Below are positions 28,006-37,509 of a DNA stretch of 64,000 bases, piece by piece. Positions within the stretch are counted from its first letter, which is position 1, and each line of letters opens with the position of its first letter. The DNA is taken from contig NZ_JBISHH010000002.1 in NCBI RefSeq assembly GCF_045066735.1, positions 62,001-126,000 on the forward strand, written 5' to 3'. The notes beneath the pieces were generated by a model. That model was given only the letters and a program-made list of their open reading frames with translations, was not told where the DNA came from and ran no database searches. The position numbers and the translations under genes were made by a program. The DNA comes from Algibacter sp045066735 (GTDB taxonomy: Bacteria; Bacteroidota; Bacteroidia; Flavobacteriales; Flavobacteriaceae).

Positions 28006-29196
28006 ATGACAAGAAAATTAGGGGTATACAAAAAAATAGTTGTTGCGCTTTTTATTAGCATATATGCTTGTACGGGCGCTCAAAAGCATCAAGAAAAAGT
28101 TCATATCATAGAATATGAAGCATTAGAAGCACAACAAAATCAAATCAAAAATGGCGATGCAAAAGCAGTTGAAAACTATAAAGCATTATTAAAACAAGCC
28201 GATAAATTATTAACTATTGAAGGGTTTTCTGTAGTAAATAAAGAGGGTGTTCCGCCTAGTGGAAACAAACATGATTATATGAGTATTGGTCCGTATTGGT
28301 GGCCAAATCCAGAAACCCAAAATGGTTTACCTTATATTAGAAAAGATGGTGAAATAAATCCCGAAACTCGAAATAATTTTACAGATTTTACGGCAAATGC
28401 AAATTTTCTTTCAACTGTAAATACCTTAACGAAGGCTTATTTTTATACCAATGAAAATAAATATGCCAATAAAAATTTAGAGTTGATACAAACATGGTTC
28501 TTAGATGAGGATACCAAAATGAACCCTAATGTTAATTATGGGCAGTACGTTCCTGGGAAATCAGACGGAAGGTGTTTTGGTATTATAGAATTTGAAAGTA
28601 TTAACAATGTGCTAAAATTTTTAGAGCTAGCAAAAGATAGAAAAATACTAGATAAAAAGACAGAAGAAGGTATGATTAACTGGTTTACCGATTATAGTAA
28701 TTGGTTAAAAAATAGCAATCTGGGTAAGGAAGAAGCCACCCGAAAGAACAACCATGGTACCAATTATGATGTGCAACTGCTAAGCATTTTATTGTATTTA
28801 AATAAGGTTGAAGAGGTCAAAGCATATTTGTCAACGATAACTAAATCTAGAATTTTTAGTCAGATTGAACCCGATGGAAGTCAACCCTTAGAATTAGCAA
28901 GAACCAAATCATTTTCTTATTCGGTTATGAATTTACATGCCTTTTTAGAATTGGCACGTTTAGGAGAAAAAGTAGGTGTGAATCTTTGGAATGCAACTTC
29001 AGAAGATGGTAGAAGTATCAAAAAAGGATATCAATATATGTTGCCTTATGTAACCAACGAAAAAAAATGGAAATATAAGCAGATTAAAGATATAAAGCAT
29101 TCTAGAGAAAAGTTTACAGCTGATTTAAAAAAGGCTCGTAAACTATTTAAAGAAGATGCCTTTAACGAAGTATTAGAACAATTGAATCAAATATAA
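28006..29196 (+). CDS. Alginate_lyase-fold enzyme (PL38-like lyase or oligosaccharide dehydratase)
   Basis: This 396-residue protein has an N-terminal signal with a lipobox-like YACTG and the alpha-toroid fold of the alginate_lyase family (PF05426). Diagnostic patches are PPSGNKHDYMSIGPYWWPNP, the active-site-like RKNNHGTNYDVQ (His250) and ELARTKSFSYSVMNL. Relatives include PL38 lyases acting on glucuronan-type uronates. I also recall that an enzyme of the characterised Formosa ulvan locus was shown to be an oligosaccharide dehydratase, and it may belong to this fold. Which reaction applies here cannot be decided from sequence. It is directly followed, with no gap, by a GH106 gene. Confidence 0.78.
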   Translation: MTRKLGVYKKIVVALFISIYACTGAQKHQEKVHIIEYEALEAQQNQIKNGDAKAVENYKALLKQADKLLTIEGFSVVNKEGVPPSGNKHDYMSIGPYWWPNPETQNGLPYIRKDGEINPETRNNFTDFTANANFLSTVNTLTKAYFYTNENKYANKNLELIQTWFLDEDTKMNPNVNYGQYVPGKSDGRCFGIIEFESINNVLKFLELAKDRKILDKKTEEGMINWFTDYSNWLKNSNLGKEEATRKNNHGTNYDVQLLSILLYLNKVEEVKAYLSTITKSRIFSQIEPDGSQPLELARTKSFSYSVMNLHAFLELARLGEKVGVNLWNATSEDGRSIKKGYQYMLPYVTNEKKWKYKQIKDIKHSREKFTADLKKARKLFKEDAFNEVLEQLNQI

Positions 29197-32100
29197 ATGA
29201 AAAATATAACATGCCTCTTTTTAATAGCATTTTGTTTTTGTTTCAGTAATTGCACTGAAAAGAAAAAGGAGCGTCAACTTTTAACTTTAGAAGAAGGTTT
29301 TAAAAATCCGCCACAAGCATCAAAACCCAGAACGTGGTATCACATCAATAGCGGAAATGCTTCTAAAGAAGGCTTTACCAAAGATTTAAAAGCCATAAAA
29401 GAAGCTGGTATTGGTGGTGTTTTGGTATTTAATGTATCTATGGGATTACCAGAAGGCAATGTAAAATACAACTCACAAGAACATCGTGATATTTTAACCC
29501 ACGCAGCCAAAGAATGTGAGAAATTTGGATTGAGTTTTGGTGTACATAACTGTGATGGCTGGACCTCTAGTGGTGGTCCTTGGGTAACCCCAGAAAACGC
29601 CATGAAAGTAGTTGTAAATAGTCAAGTGATTGCAGAAGGAGGTAAAGCAATTAACATAAAATTGCCACAACCACCAGCAAGACATAACTATTACAAAGAT
29701 ATTGCTGTGGTAGCGTATCCATCTTTGGAAACTGAACTGATTGACGACAGTGTAAACCCTGTAATAACATCTTCAGATAAAGGATTTAAAGTAGGGTTAG
29801 CAACTGACAAACAAACCAATACACATGCAGATTTAAAAGCAAAAGGTTGGGTGCAATACGACTACGGAAAAGCACACACCATTCAATCAATGAATGTATT
29901 TATCAATAAACGTAAAGGACGATTAACTTTATTAAAATCTGACGATGGTGTCAATTTTACAGTAGCTCACAAACCAAGAGAAGAACGTATTGGTAAAGAT
30001 GAATGTTATTTCTACGAAAGTTTTAAACCAGTTACAGCCCGCTATTTTAGAATACAAACCGAAATGGATGCGGGTATTTATGAGATGCAACTTTCCGCAA
30101 GTCCTGTTTTAGGAAATATAATGGAGTACACGTCTTATAGAAAAAATAGACGCCCAATTGGAAATACCGATGCAAAAGCATTCATTAAAAAAGAGGACAT
30201 CATTGTTTTAACAGATAAAATGGATGCCAATGGTGTTTTAAAAACAACATTATCAAAAGGAAATTGGACCATTATGCGTTTTGGTTTTACAGCTTCTGGC
30301 GCAACAAACGAACCGTCTTCAGATGAAGGGAAAGGATTAGAAGTCGATAAATTCAGTAAAAAAGCGTTGAAAGTACATTACGATGCCTTTGTAGGAAAAT
30401 TGGTTGAACAAGCAAAAGTTGATGCGCCAAATGCCTTGCAATATGTAGAAATAGATAGTTATGAAGTTGGACCACAAAACTGGACTGACGATATGGAAAA
30501 GCTATTTGAAAAAAGGTTTGGTTATGATTTCACTCCTTTTTTATTGATGTATGCAGGTAAAAGTATTGAAAATAAAGAAACTGTTGAAGCTGTTTTTTGG
30601 GATATGAAACAATTGGTAAGCGATTTAATGGTTACCAATTATTTCGATTATTTCACAGAATTATGTCATCAAGACGGATTAATATCTTACATAGAGCCTT
30701 ACGGTTTTGTGGGACCTTTTAATAGTTTAGATGCTGGGCGACATGCCGATATTCCTATGGGTGAGTTTTGGTTAGGAAAACCTAACAATCATAAACGAGC
30801 AGCTGTGTCTGCTGGTCATATTTATGGAAAAAACGTAATTTCTGCAGAAGCCTTTACAAGTACCAAATTAAACTGGGGTTTTCATCCGGCTTTAGCCAAA
30901 CAAAAAGGGGATTACGAATGGACAAACGGAATCAATGAATATATGTTTCATCGTTTTGCGCATCAATCGAATACCCACGTAAAACCAGGAATGAGTATGA
31001 GTTTTGTGGGGTCTCATATTGATAGAACACAAACTTGGTGGGATAATGCAGGCCCAGAATGGTTTAATTATTTAGCAAGAGGTTCGTATATGCTGCGCCA
31101 AGGAAATCCGGTGTTAGATGTGTTGGTTTTTGTGGGTGATAGAGCACCAAATCACGTTATTCACGCCAACCAAATGCGGCCTAAACTTCCAGGAGCTTAT
31201 AAATATGATTGTGTAAATTCTGATGTAATTGTAAATCGACTAACAGTAGAAAACGGAAAATTAAAATTACCTAATGGTATTAATTATAATGCATTGTCTT
31301 TGCAAAGAAACGATATCATCAACCTAGAAACTTTAAGAGGTATTCATAAACTATCACAACAAGGCGCGTTAATTATTGGTAAGAAACCCAAAAAATTGGG
31401 TGGGTATAATATTTCCAAAGAAATGGAAGCTGAATTTGATGCTTTAGTAAAAGATATTTGGTCTAGTAAAAAAACATACAGCACTGGCGAATGGGAAGAG
31501 ATTTTAGAAGAAAATAAAGTTCAAAAAGATTTAATTGTAAAAGGGCAACCCGAATTTAATTTTTACCACAGACGTACAGAAAACGAAGATATCTATTTTG
31601 TATACAATCATAATTTAACAGAAGCTGATACACTAAATTGTAGTTTTTTGATTGAAGGAAAAATACCAGAATTATGGAATGCAAAAACAGGTGAAACTAC
31701 AAGGTTAGTAGAGTACACCACCAAAAAAGGAAGAACCGATATTTCCATTCCAATGTATCCTCAAGAATCGGTTTTTGTTGTTTTTAAACCAGCAAAAGCA
31801 AATCAACCTAAAGTTACTTATACAGAATCTAATGATTTGCCAAAACCTACGTTCAGTTTAGACAGTGACAATAATTTACAGGCCGAAGTTTATGCAAATG
31901 GAAACTACACTGCAAAAGTAAATGATTTAGAAAATTGGACTATAGAGGTAAGTGATATTCCAAATCCTATCGAAATTAAAGGCAATTGGGAAATTAATTT
32001 TAGAGAACAAGATTTTTACAAAGCGACCCTGCAAACAGACGAATTGTTCGATTGGACCACCCACGCTAAAGAGGAAATAAAACATTATTCTGGAACAGCC

Positions 32101-32571
32101 ATTTACAAAACAACCTTCAACATAGAAAAAGGAATGTTGCTATCCGATAGACAATTTCAACTCAATTTAGGGAAAGTAAATGTTATTGCAAAAGTTATTT
32201 TAAATGGAAAAGAAGTTGGTGTAAGTTGGATATCACCACATTCTTTAAATATTACGACAGCTCTAAAAGAGGGTAAAAATACTTTAGAAATTCAAGTCAC
32301 CAATCAATGGACGAATCGTTTAATTGGCGATGAAAAGTTACCAAATCAAACAGAATATGATGTAAGAAGAAGTAAACAAGGTTTTGGATCTGAAGATTAC
32401 AGAGGTAAATACAAAAAAATGCCAGATTGGTATAGGAATAATCAACCGCTTCCAGAAGGGCCAAGAAAAACTTTTAGTGTCTATTCGTTTCAAAAAGCAA
32501 CGGATGAACTGTTACCCTCTGGATTACTAGGTCCTGTAACGATTTCTACATCAAAAATTATAAAAAAGTAA
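29197..32571 (+). CDS. GH106 alpha-L-rhamnosidase with discoidin-like insert
   Basis: This 1124-residue lipoprotein (lipobox FSNC) matches GH106: ARTWYHINSGN-type N-terminus (as RTWYHINSGNAS), SSGGPWVTPENAM, the DSYEVGPQNWT motif with Glu423, ADIPMGEFW, and ISAEAFTS with Glu551. The 128-residue spacing of these two Glu agrees with the two catalytic positions I recall for BT0986. Between about 190 and 310 is an insert resembling an F5/8 (discoidin) carbohydrate-binding module (YFRIQTEMDAGIYEMQL), absent from the next gene. The C-terminal jelly roll ends the protein. It starts immediately after the previous stop codon. Confidence 0.88.
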   Translation: MKNITCLFLIAFCFCFSNCTEKKKERQLLTLEEGFKNPPQASKPRTWYHINSGNASKEGFTKDLKAIKEAGIGGVLVFNVSMGLPEGNVKYNSQEHRDILTHAAKECEKFGLSFGVHNCDGWTSSGGPWVTPENAMKVVVNSQVIAEGGKAINIKLPQPPARHNYYKDIAVVAYPSLETELIDDSVNPVITSSDKGFKVGLATDKQTNTHADLKAKGWVQYDYGKAHTIQSMNVFINKRKGRLTLLKSDDGVNFTVAHKPREERIGKDECYFYESFKPVTARYFRIQTEMDAGIYEMQLSASPVLGNIMEYTSYRKNRRPIGNTDAKAFIKKEDIIVLTDKMDANGVLKTTLSKGNWTIMRFGFTASGATNEPSSDEGKGLEVDKFSKKALKVHYDAFVGKLVEQAKVDAPNALQYVEIDSYEVGPQNWTDDMEKLFEKRFGYDFTPFLLMYAGKSIENKETVEAVFWDMKQLVSDLMVTNYFDYFTELCHQDGLISYIEPYGFVGPFNSLDAGRHADIPMGEFWLGKPNNHKRAAVSAGHIYGKNVISAEAFTSTKLNWGFHPALAKQKGDYEWTNGINEYMFHRFAHQSNTHVKPGMSMSFVGSHIDRTQTWWDNAGPEWFNYLARGSYMLRQGNPVLDVLVFVGDRAPNHVIHANQMRPKLPGAYKYDCVNSDVIVNRLTVENGKLKLPNGINYNALSLQRNDIINLETLRGIHKLSQQGALIIGKKPKKLGGYNISKEMEAEFDALVKDIWSSKKTYSTGEWEEILEENKVQKDLIVKGQPEFNFYHRRTENEDIYFVYNHNLTEADTLNCSFLIEGKIPELWNAKTGETTRLVEYTTKKGRTDISIPMYPQESVFVVFKPAKANQPKVTYTESNDLPKPTFSLDSDNNLQAEVYANGNYTAKVNDLENWTIEVSDIPNPIEIKGNWEINFREQDFYKATLQTDELFDWTTHAKEEIKHYSGTAIYKTTFNIEKGMLLSDRQFQLNLGKVNVIAKVILNGKEVGVSWISPHSLNITTALKEGKNTLEIQVTNQWTNRLIGDEKLPNQTEYDVRRSKQGFGSEDYRGKYKKMPDWYRNNQPLPEGPRKTFSVYSFQKATDELLPSGLLGPVTISTSKIIKK

Positions 32572-32581
32572 TTACAGTGTC

Positions 32582-35500
32582 ATGAAAAATATAACATTCC
32601 TCTTTTTAATAGCATTTTGTTTTTGCTTTACTAATTGCACTGAAAGCAAAGATGAAGGTGTAACATTAGAATCCGGATTCCAAAATCCACCAAACCAAGC
32701 TAAAGCAAGAACCTGGTGGCATTGGATAAGTGGTAACGTTTCTAAATCTGGCATAACCAAAGATTTAGAAGCCATGAAACAAGTGGGCATTCAGGAAGCG
32801 CAATTATTTAACGTGCATTTAGGATTTCCAAAAGGGCCAGTAAAATATTTAAGCGAGGAGTGGCTAGATTTATTCAAATTTTCGGCAGAAGAAGCCAAAC
32901 GTTTAGGATTAGAATTGTCATTTCATAATAGTGCGGGTTGGTCGTCTAGTGGAGGGCCTTGGGTTACTCCCGAAAACGCAATGCAAACGGTGGTTTTTAG
33001 TAAAATTGAAGTTAAAGGCAATCAAAATTTTAAGGGTAAATTACCACAGCCAAAAACGAAATTCAACTATTATAAAGACATTGCTGTTTTGGCTTTTCCA
33101 AAACCAAAAGAAACTCAAAAAATTGATGGCTTAGATTATAAAATATTATCAGAACGTATTCGAAATCATTTATTACCAGACACTAAAAATATTTCCGAGA
33201 ATGCTGTTATTTCAAAAGAAGCGGTAATCAATTTGTCAGAAAAAGTTTCTAATGATGGGGTTTTAGATTGGATTGTCCCAAAAGGAGATTGGATTGTTTT
33301 ACGATTTGGACACACACCAATTGGAACAACAAACCGGCCTGCACCTGCGGAAGCCAAAGGATTGGAAGTTGATAAAATGAGTAAAACAGCCGTTGATGCC
33401 TATTGGAAAGGTGGTGTACAACCCATAATTGATAAGTTAGGCGATTTAGTAGGAACTACTGTAAATAATTGTTTAATTGATAGTTATGAAGTAGAAACAA
33501 CTAACTGGACAGCTGGTTTTGAAAAACAATTCGAGAATTTAAGAGGCTACAATTTAACGTCATACTTACCAACCTTAGCGGGGTATTATGTGGAAAGTGG
33601 CGAAATATCAGAGCGTTTTTTGTGGGATTTTAGAAGAACTATTGGCGATTTAATCGCGGAGAATTATTACGCACATTTCGCAGAGTTATGTCATAAAAAC
33701 AACTTGAAATTTTCTGTAGAACCGTATTGGGGCCCTTTTGATAATATGCAAGTCGGCGCCACTGGAGATATTGTTATGTGTGAGTTTTGGAGTGGGGGTT
33801 ATCCGTTTTTTGATTCCTCTAAATTCGTATCTTCTATTGCGCATTTAAATGGTAGTGCTATTGTTGGTGCAGAATCTTTTACAGGAATTGGTGGTTGGGA
33901 CGAGCATCCTGCACAGTTAAAATCGATAGGCGATAGAGCTTGGGCAGAAGGTATTACAAGATTTATTTTCCATACCTATGTACATCAACCTTGGGATGTG
34001 GCTCCCGGTTTGGAATTGAGTTATCACGGTACAGATTTTAACCGATTAAATACCTGGTGGTTGCAGGGAAAAGCCTATATGGATTATATAGCTCGCTCGC
34101 AATATTTGTTGCAACAGGGAAAAAATGTAGCTGATGTTTTAGTATTTACTGGAGAATCATCACCAAATACCGCATTTTTAAAGCCAGAAATTAAACAAAT
34201 GGGTTTTGATTATGATTTGATCGGGGCTAATAAATTGAAAGATCTAACTGTTAAAGATGGAATAATTTACTCTTCAGTTGGAAATACTTATAAAGTGTTG
34301 GTATTGCCAGAATCCGATTTCATAAAACCTGAAACCTTAAAAAAAGCAAAGGAATTGGTTGCTGGTGGTGCAAAAGTAATTGGAAAGAAGCCTTCGCAAT
34401 CGCCAAGTTTAACGAATTACCCCAATGCTGATGAAGTTGTTAAAACTTATGTTGATGAATTATGGGAATCTGGATTGGTAAAAGACATTTCTATTGAAGC
34501 TGTTTTAAGCGAGCAAACACCAGATTTCAAAATAGAAAGTAGCGATAAAACAGATTTGAGTTTCATCCATAGAAAAACAGATAATGCCGATATATATTTT
34601 ATCGCCAATGCTAGAAAAGAAGCCAGAGAAATTATAGCACGTTTTCGAGTTTCAGGAAGACAACCAGAACTCTGGAATTCAGAAAGGGGAACCACAAAAG
34701 ACTTGGTGGTATTTAATGAAAATGGAGATGGAACAACAACAGTTCCTTTGCAATTAGGCATGGAAGAATCGGTTTTCATTGTCTTTCAGAAGGATTCAAA
34801 TTCTAATTATATCGTTTCGGCTTCAGCAGAATTAGAGCCTTTAGAACCAGAACCGCTTTCCAATTTAGAAATTGTAAAAGCCGAATACGGAACATTTCTG
34901 CAAGAAGGTTTAATCGATCTTACAGACCAAGTAAATAATGCCATAAAAGGTGGAAAACTAGACTTTAAAATGTCTCGTGCGTTTTGCGATTGCGATCCTG
35001 CCATGGGCTACAAAAAAGAGTTTAGAATGGAATATCAAATTGGTGATACCAAACATCAAATTTATGCTGAAGAGCGAGAACATATTGCTATTGATGCCGG
35101 AAATAAAACGCTAAAAGTGTTAAAGGCTGTCTTCGGAAAATTTAAAGAAGAAACCAAAGGCATTCCTCAAAATTATAAAACCTTTGAGGTTACTGATAAA
35201 ATTAAAGATTTAGTTTCAAACAATACGTTTGATATTTTAGTTTCTAATGAATTGATAAATAATAAAATTCCGGAAGGTGATAAAACAGCCTTAAAAATTA
35301 CATACAAAACAGATGGTGAAGAGCGCACAATGTTTATTCCTCGAGGTCAAATTTTAAAACTATCAAAAGACACACCAAAATCTAAGTTCATTTATAAAGG
35401 GAATGATATCAATTGGGTAACTCCATATCCAGGTAAAATAACTTTTGAAGATGCTTCTGGAGAAACAAAAAGAGCTAAAGTAACTTCATTACCAACTCCT

Positions 35501-36067
35501 ATTGATTTATCAAATTTATGGGAAGTTGAATTTCCCGTAGCTTCAGATAAAAATATAAATGAAACGTTTAACGCGTTAATATCTTGGTCAAATCATAAAG
35601 ATAAACGTATTCAACACTTTGCAGGAATAGCAACTTATATTAAAGAATTTGAACTTAAAGAAGACTTGTTAGAAGTAGATAAAAGTTTAGAATTAGATTT
35701 AGGAAGTGTTGCTGTTATTGCAGAAGTAATCATCAATGGAAAAAAAGTAAGTACTTTATGGAAATCACCTTTTAGAACCAATATTGATGGTTTTGTAAAA
35801 AAAGGCAAAAATATCTTAGAGGTTAAAGTGACCAATTTATGGCCAAACAAATTAATTGGCGATGAAAGTTTGCCTTTAGATTTTGAACGTAAAGGAGATA
35901 AAATAAAAAAATTACCAGACTGGTTACTAAATGATACCAAACGACCAAGTAAACGAACCACGTTTCCATCTTGGAAACATTGGAGTAAAGATGATGAGTT
36001 ATTAACTTCTGGATTATTGGGGCCAGTTAAAATAAGAATTTTTAAAGAATTAAACCTTGAATTATAA
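32582..36067 (+). CDS. GH106 alpha-L-rhamnosidase with extra C-terminal insert
   Basis: This 1161-residue lipoprotein (FTNC lipobox) is a second GH106 enzyme: ARTWWHWISGN, SSGGPWVTPENAM, DSYEVETTNWT with Glu303, and AESFTG with Glu431, again 128 residues apart. It lacks the N-terminal discoidin-like insert of its neighbour but carries an extra domain at about 760-870 (IVKAEYGTFL to AIDAGNKTL) that recalls DUF3395-like modules. The first 64 bases are almost identical to those of the preceding gene although the rest of the proteins are only distantly similar. Its stop codon overlaps the next ATG (TAATG). Confidence 0.87.
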   Translation: MKNITFLFLIAFCFCFTNCTESKDEGVTLESGFQNPPNQAKARTWWHWISGNVSKSGITKDLEAMKQVGIQEAQLFNVHLGFPKGPVKYLSEEWLDLFKFSAEEAKRLGLELSFHNSAGWSSSGGPWVTPENAMQTVVFSKIEVKGNQNFKGKLPQPKTKFNYYKDIAVLAFPKPKETQKIDGLDYKILSERIRNHLLPDTKNISENAVISKEAVINLSEKVSNDGVLDWIVPKGDWIVLRFGHTPIGTTNRPAPAEAKGLEVDKMSKTAVDAYWKGGVQPIIDKLGDLVGTTVNNCLIDSYEVETTNWTAGFEKQFENLRGYNLTSYLPTLAGYYVESGEISERFLWDFRRTIGDLIAENYYAHFAELCHKNNLKFSVEPYWGPFDNMQVGATGDIVMCEFWSGGYPFFDSSKFVSSIAHLNGSAIVGAESFTGIGGWDEHPAQLKSIGDRAWAEGITRFIFHTYVHQPWDVAPGLELSYHGTDFNRLNTWWLQGKAYMDYIARSQYLLQQGKNVADVLVFTGESSPNTAFLKPEIKQMGFDYDLIGANKLKDLTVKDGIIYSSVGNTYKVLVLPESDFIKPETLKKAKELVAGGAKVIGKKPSQSPSLTNYPNADEVVKTYVDELWESGLVKDISIEAVLSEQTPDFKIESSDKTDLSFIHRKTDNADIYFIANARKEAREIIARFRVSGRQPELWNSERGTTKDLVVFNENGDGTTTVPLQLGMEESVFIVFQKDSNSNYIVSASAELEPLEPEPLSNLEIVKAEYGTFLQEGLIDLTDQVNNAIKGGKLDFKMSRAFCDCDPAMGYKKEFRMEYQIGDTKHQIYAEEREHIAIDAGNKTLKVLKAVFGKFKEETKGIPQNYKTFEVTDKIKDLVSNNTFDILVSNELINNKIPEGDKTALKITYKTDGEERTMFIPRGQILKLSKDTPKSKFIYKGNDINWVTPYPGKITFEDASGETKRAKVTSLPTPIDLSNLWEVEFPVASDKNINETFNALISWSNHKDKRIQHFAGIATYIKEFELKEDLLEVDKSLELDLGSVAVIAEVIINGKKVSTLWKSPFRTNIDGFVKKGKNILEVKVTNLWPNKLIGDESLPLDFERKGDKIKKLPDWLLNDTKRPSKRTTFPSWKHWSKDDELLTSGLLGPVKIRIFKELNLEL

Positions 36068-37503
36068 TGAGTAAAAAATTGATATTTAGTTTGGTATGCT
36101 TGTGTGTTTTAATATGCAGTTGTAATTCTAAAAAGAAAGCAGCGTTAACAGAAGTTAACAAAGGTACACAGGTAGACTATTTTGCAGATAATGGTTATGG
36201 AAATGCTGTTGCTATTGTGCAACATCCTTCTGGAGTCTATCACAAGGGAATCACATATGTGGCTTATCAAGGAACATTGGAAGACCCGTATGTAGTGTCT
36301 TATAATCACAAAACCAAAGAATGGAAAGGCCCTTTTAAAGCGGGAGTTAGTGAAATGGGTAAAGACCCGAATCGTAAAAAGAAAATAGACAATCATGGCA
36401 AACCAGCACTTCTAATTGATGATGCGGGTTATATTCATATTGCATTTGGTGGACATGGAGGAAGACCATCAGATGGGAAAAATCCTTTAGGGAACCATCA
36501 CTATGGAAAAAACCAACATGCTGTTTCTAAAAACCCTTTGGATATTTCGTCATGGGAAACACGAGATAATATTTCATTATTTGGTACTTATAGCCAGTTT
36601 GTAAAAATGAATAATGGAGATATCTATTTATTTTATCGCCATGGAGCGCATAGAAGCGACTGGGTATATCAAAAATCAACCGACAATGGTGTAACTTTTG
36701 CCGAACCTGTTTCATTTTTAAAGCATAAACGGCTACAACATATTGAAGCAGAAGACTCTTGGTATCCTTGGGTTGGTAAAGGAAATGGAGATGATATTAT
36801 TGTAGCATTTGATTATCATATTTGTAGAGATAACAAGAACGCTCAAGATATACGAGGGCATATTCCAGAAAGGCACAATTTGTATTACATGCTTTTTAAT
36901 ACTAAAACCGGACAATGGAAAAATGTTAAAAACGAACTTTTAGATATGCCCTTAACCAAAGAAGTAGCAGATGAAAAAACCTTGGTAACAAATACAGGAA
37001 CAGATTGGACATTTCAGTCGATAGCCGACGTAGATCAAAGTGGAAATCCGCATGTTTGTATCCTAGTTGGCCCAGATATAGGTGAGAAACGTAGCGGTTC
37101 AAAGCGATTACAACATTTTAGATGGGATGGACAAGAGTGGTTACAAAGCAAGAATGTAAATCTTCCTAGAGGAAATGGAGATTTAGAAGTAAAATCTGCA
37201 ACAGAAATAAGTATTTACTTAGAGAGTGAAGTCAATAATGATGTTGGAGAAATTGCTAGATGGGATAGTTTTGATGGTGGTGATACTTTTAAAAAGAAAA
37301 AGATTTTTTTACAAAGAAAAAATTCTGGTTTTGTTATTTCATCTCTTATAGAAAATCCACATCCAGACGCTAGAATTATTGTAGGGGAAAAAGTAAAAGG
37401 AACAGATTTTAGAAAAATGTATTTGTTGGGCGATAATGGACCTATTAAAAGGGATGATAAAGAAGCATCAGTTTTAAATGATAAAAATAATAAACCAAAT
37501 TAA
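36067..37503 (+). CDS. PL25-type ulvan lyase lipoprotein
   Basis: This 478-residue protein has a lipobox (LICSC) and a BNR_4-type seven-bladed propeller, predicted to cut ulvan by beta-elimination. His110 (DNHGKP), His130 (FGGHGG), Tyr175 (GTYSQF), Arg191 (FYRHG) and Tyr233 (SWYPW) have the same spacing as the five active-site residues I recall for the PL25 enzyme PLSV_3936 (123, 143, 188, 204, 246), all offset by 13. Unlike the PL24 enzyme it lacks accessory and T9SS domains and is probably anchored to a membrane, so it may act on shorter chains after the secreted lyase. It is followed after 6 bases by sulfatase genes. Confidence 0.9.
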   Translation: MSKKLIFSLVCLCVLICSCNSKKKAALTEVNKGTQVDYFADNGYGNAVAIVQHPSGVYHKGITYVAYQGTLEDPYVVSYNHKTKEWKGPFKAGVSEMGKDPNRKKKIDNHGKPALLIDDAGYIHIAFGGHGGRPSDGKNPLGNHHYGKNQHAVSKNPLDISSWETRDNISLFGTYSQFVKMNNGDIYLFYRHGAHRSDWVYQKSTDNGVTFAEPVSFLKHKRLQHIEAEDSWYPWVGKGNGDDIIVAFDYHICRDNKNAQDIRGHIPERHNLYYMLFNTKTGQWKNVKNELLDMPLTKEVADEKTLVTNTGTDWTFQSIADVDQSGNPHVCILVGPDIGEKRSGSKRLQHFRWDGQEWLQSKNVNLPRGNGDLEVKSATEISIYLESEVNNDVGEIARWDSFDGGDTFKKKKIFLQRKNSGFVISSLIENPHPDARIIVGEKVKGTDFRKMYLLGDNGPIKRDDKEASVLNDKNNKPN

Positions 37504-37509
37504 CTAAAA

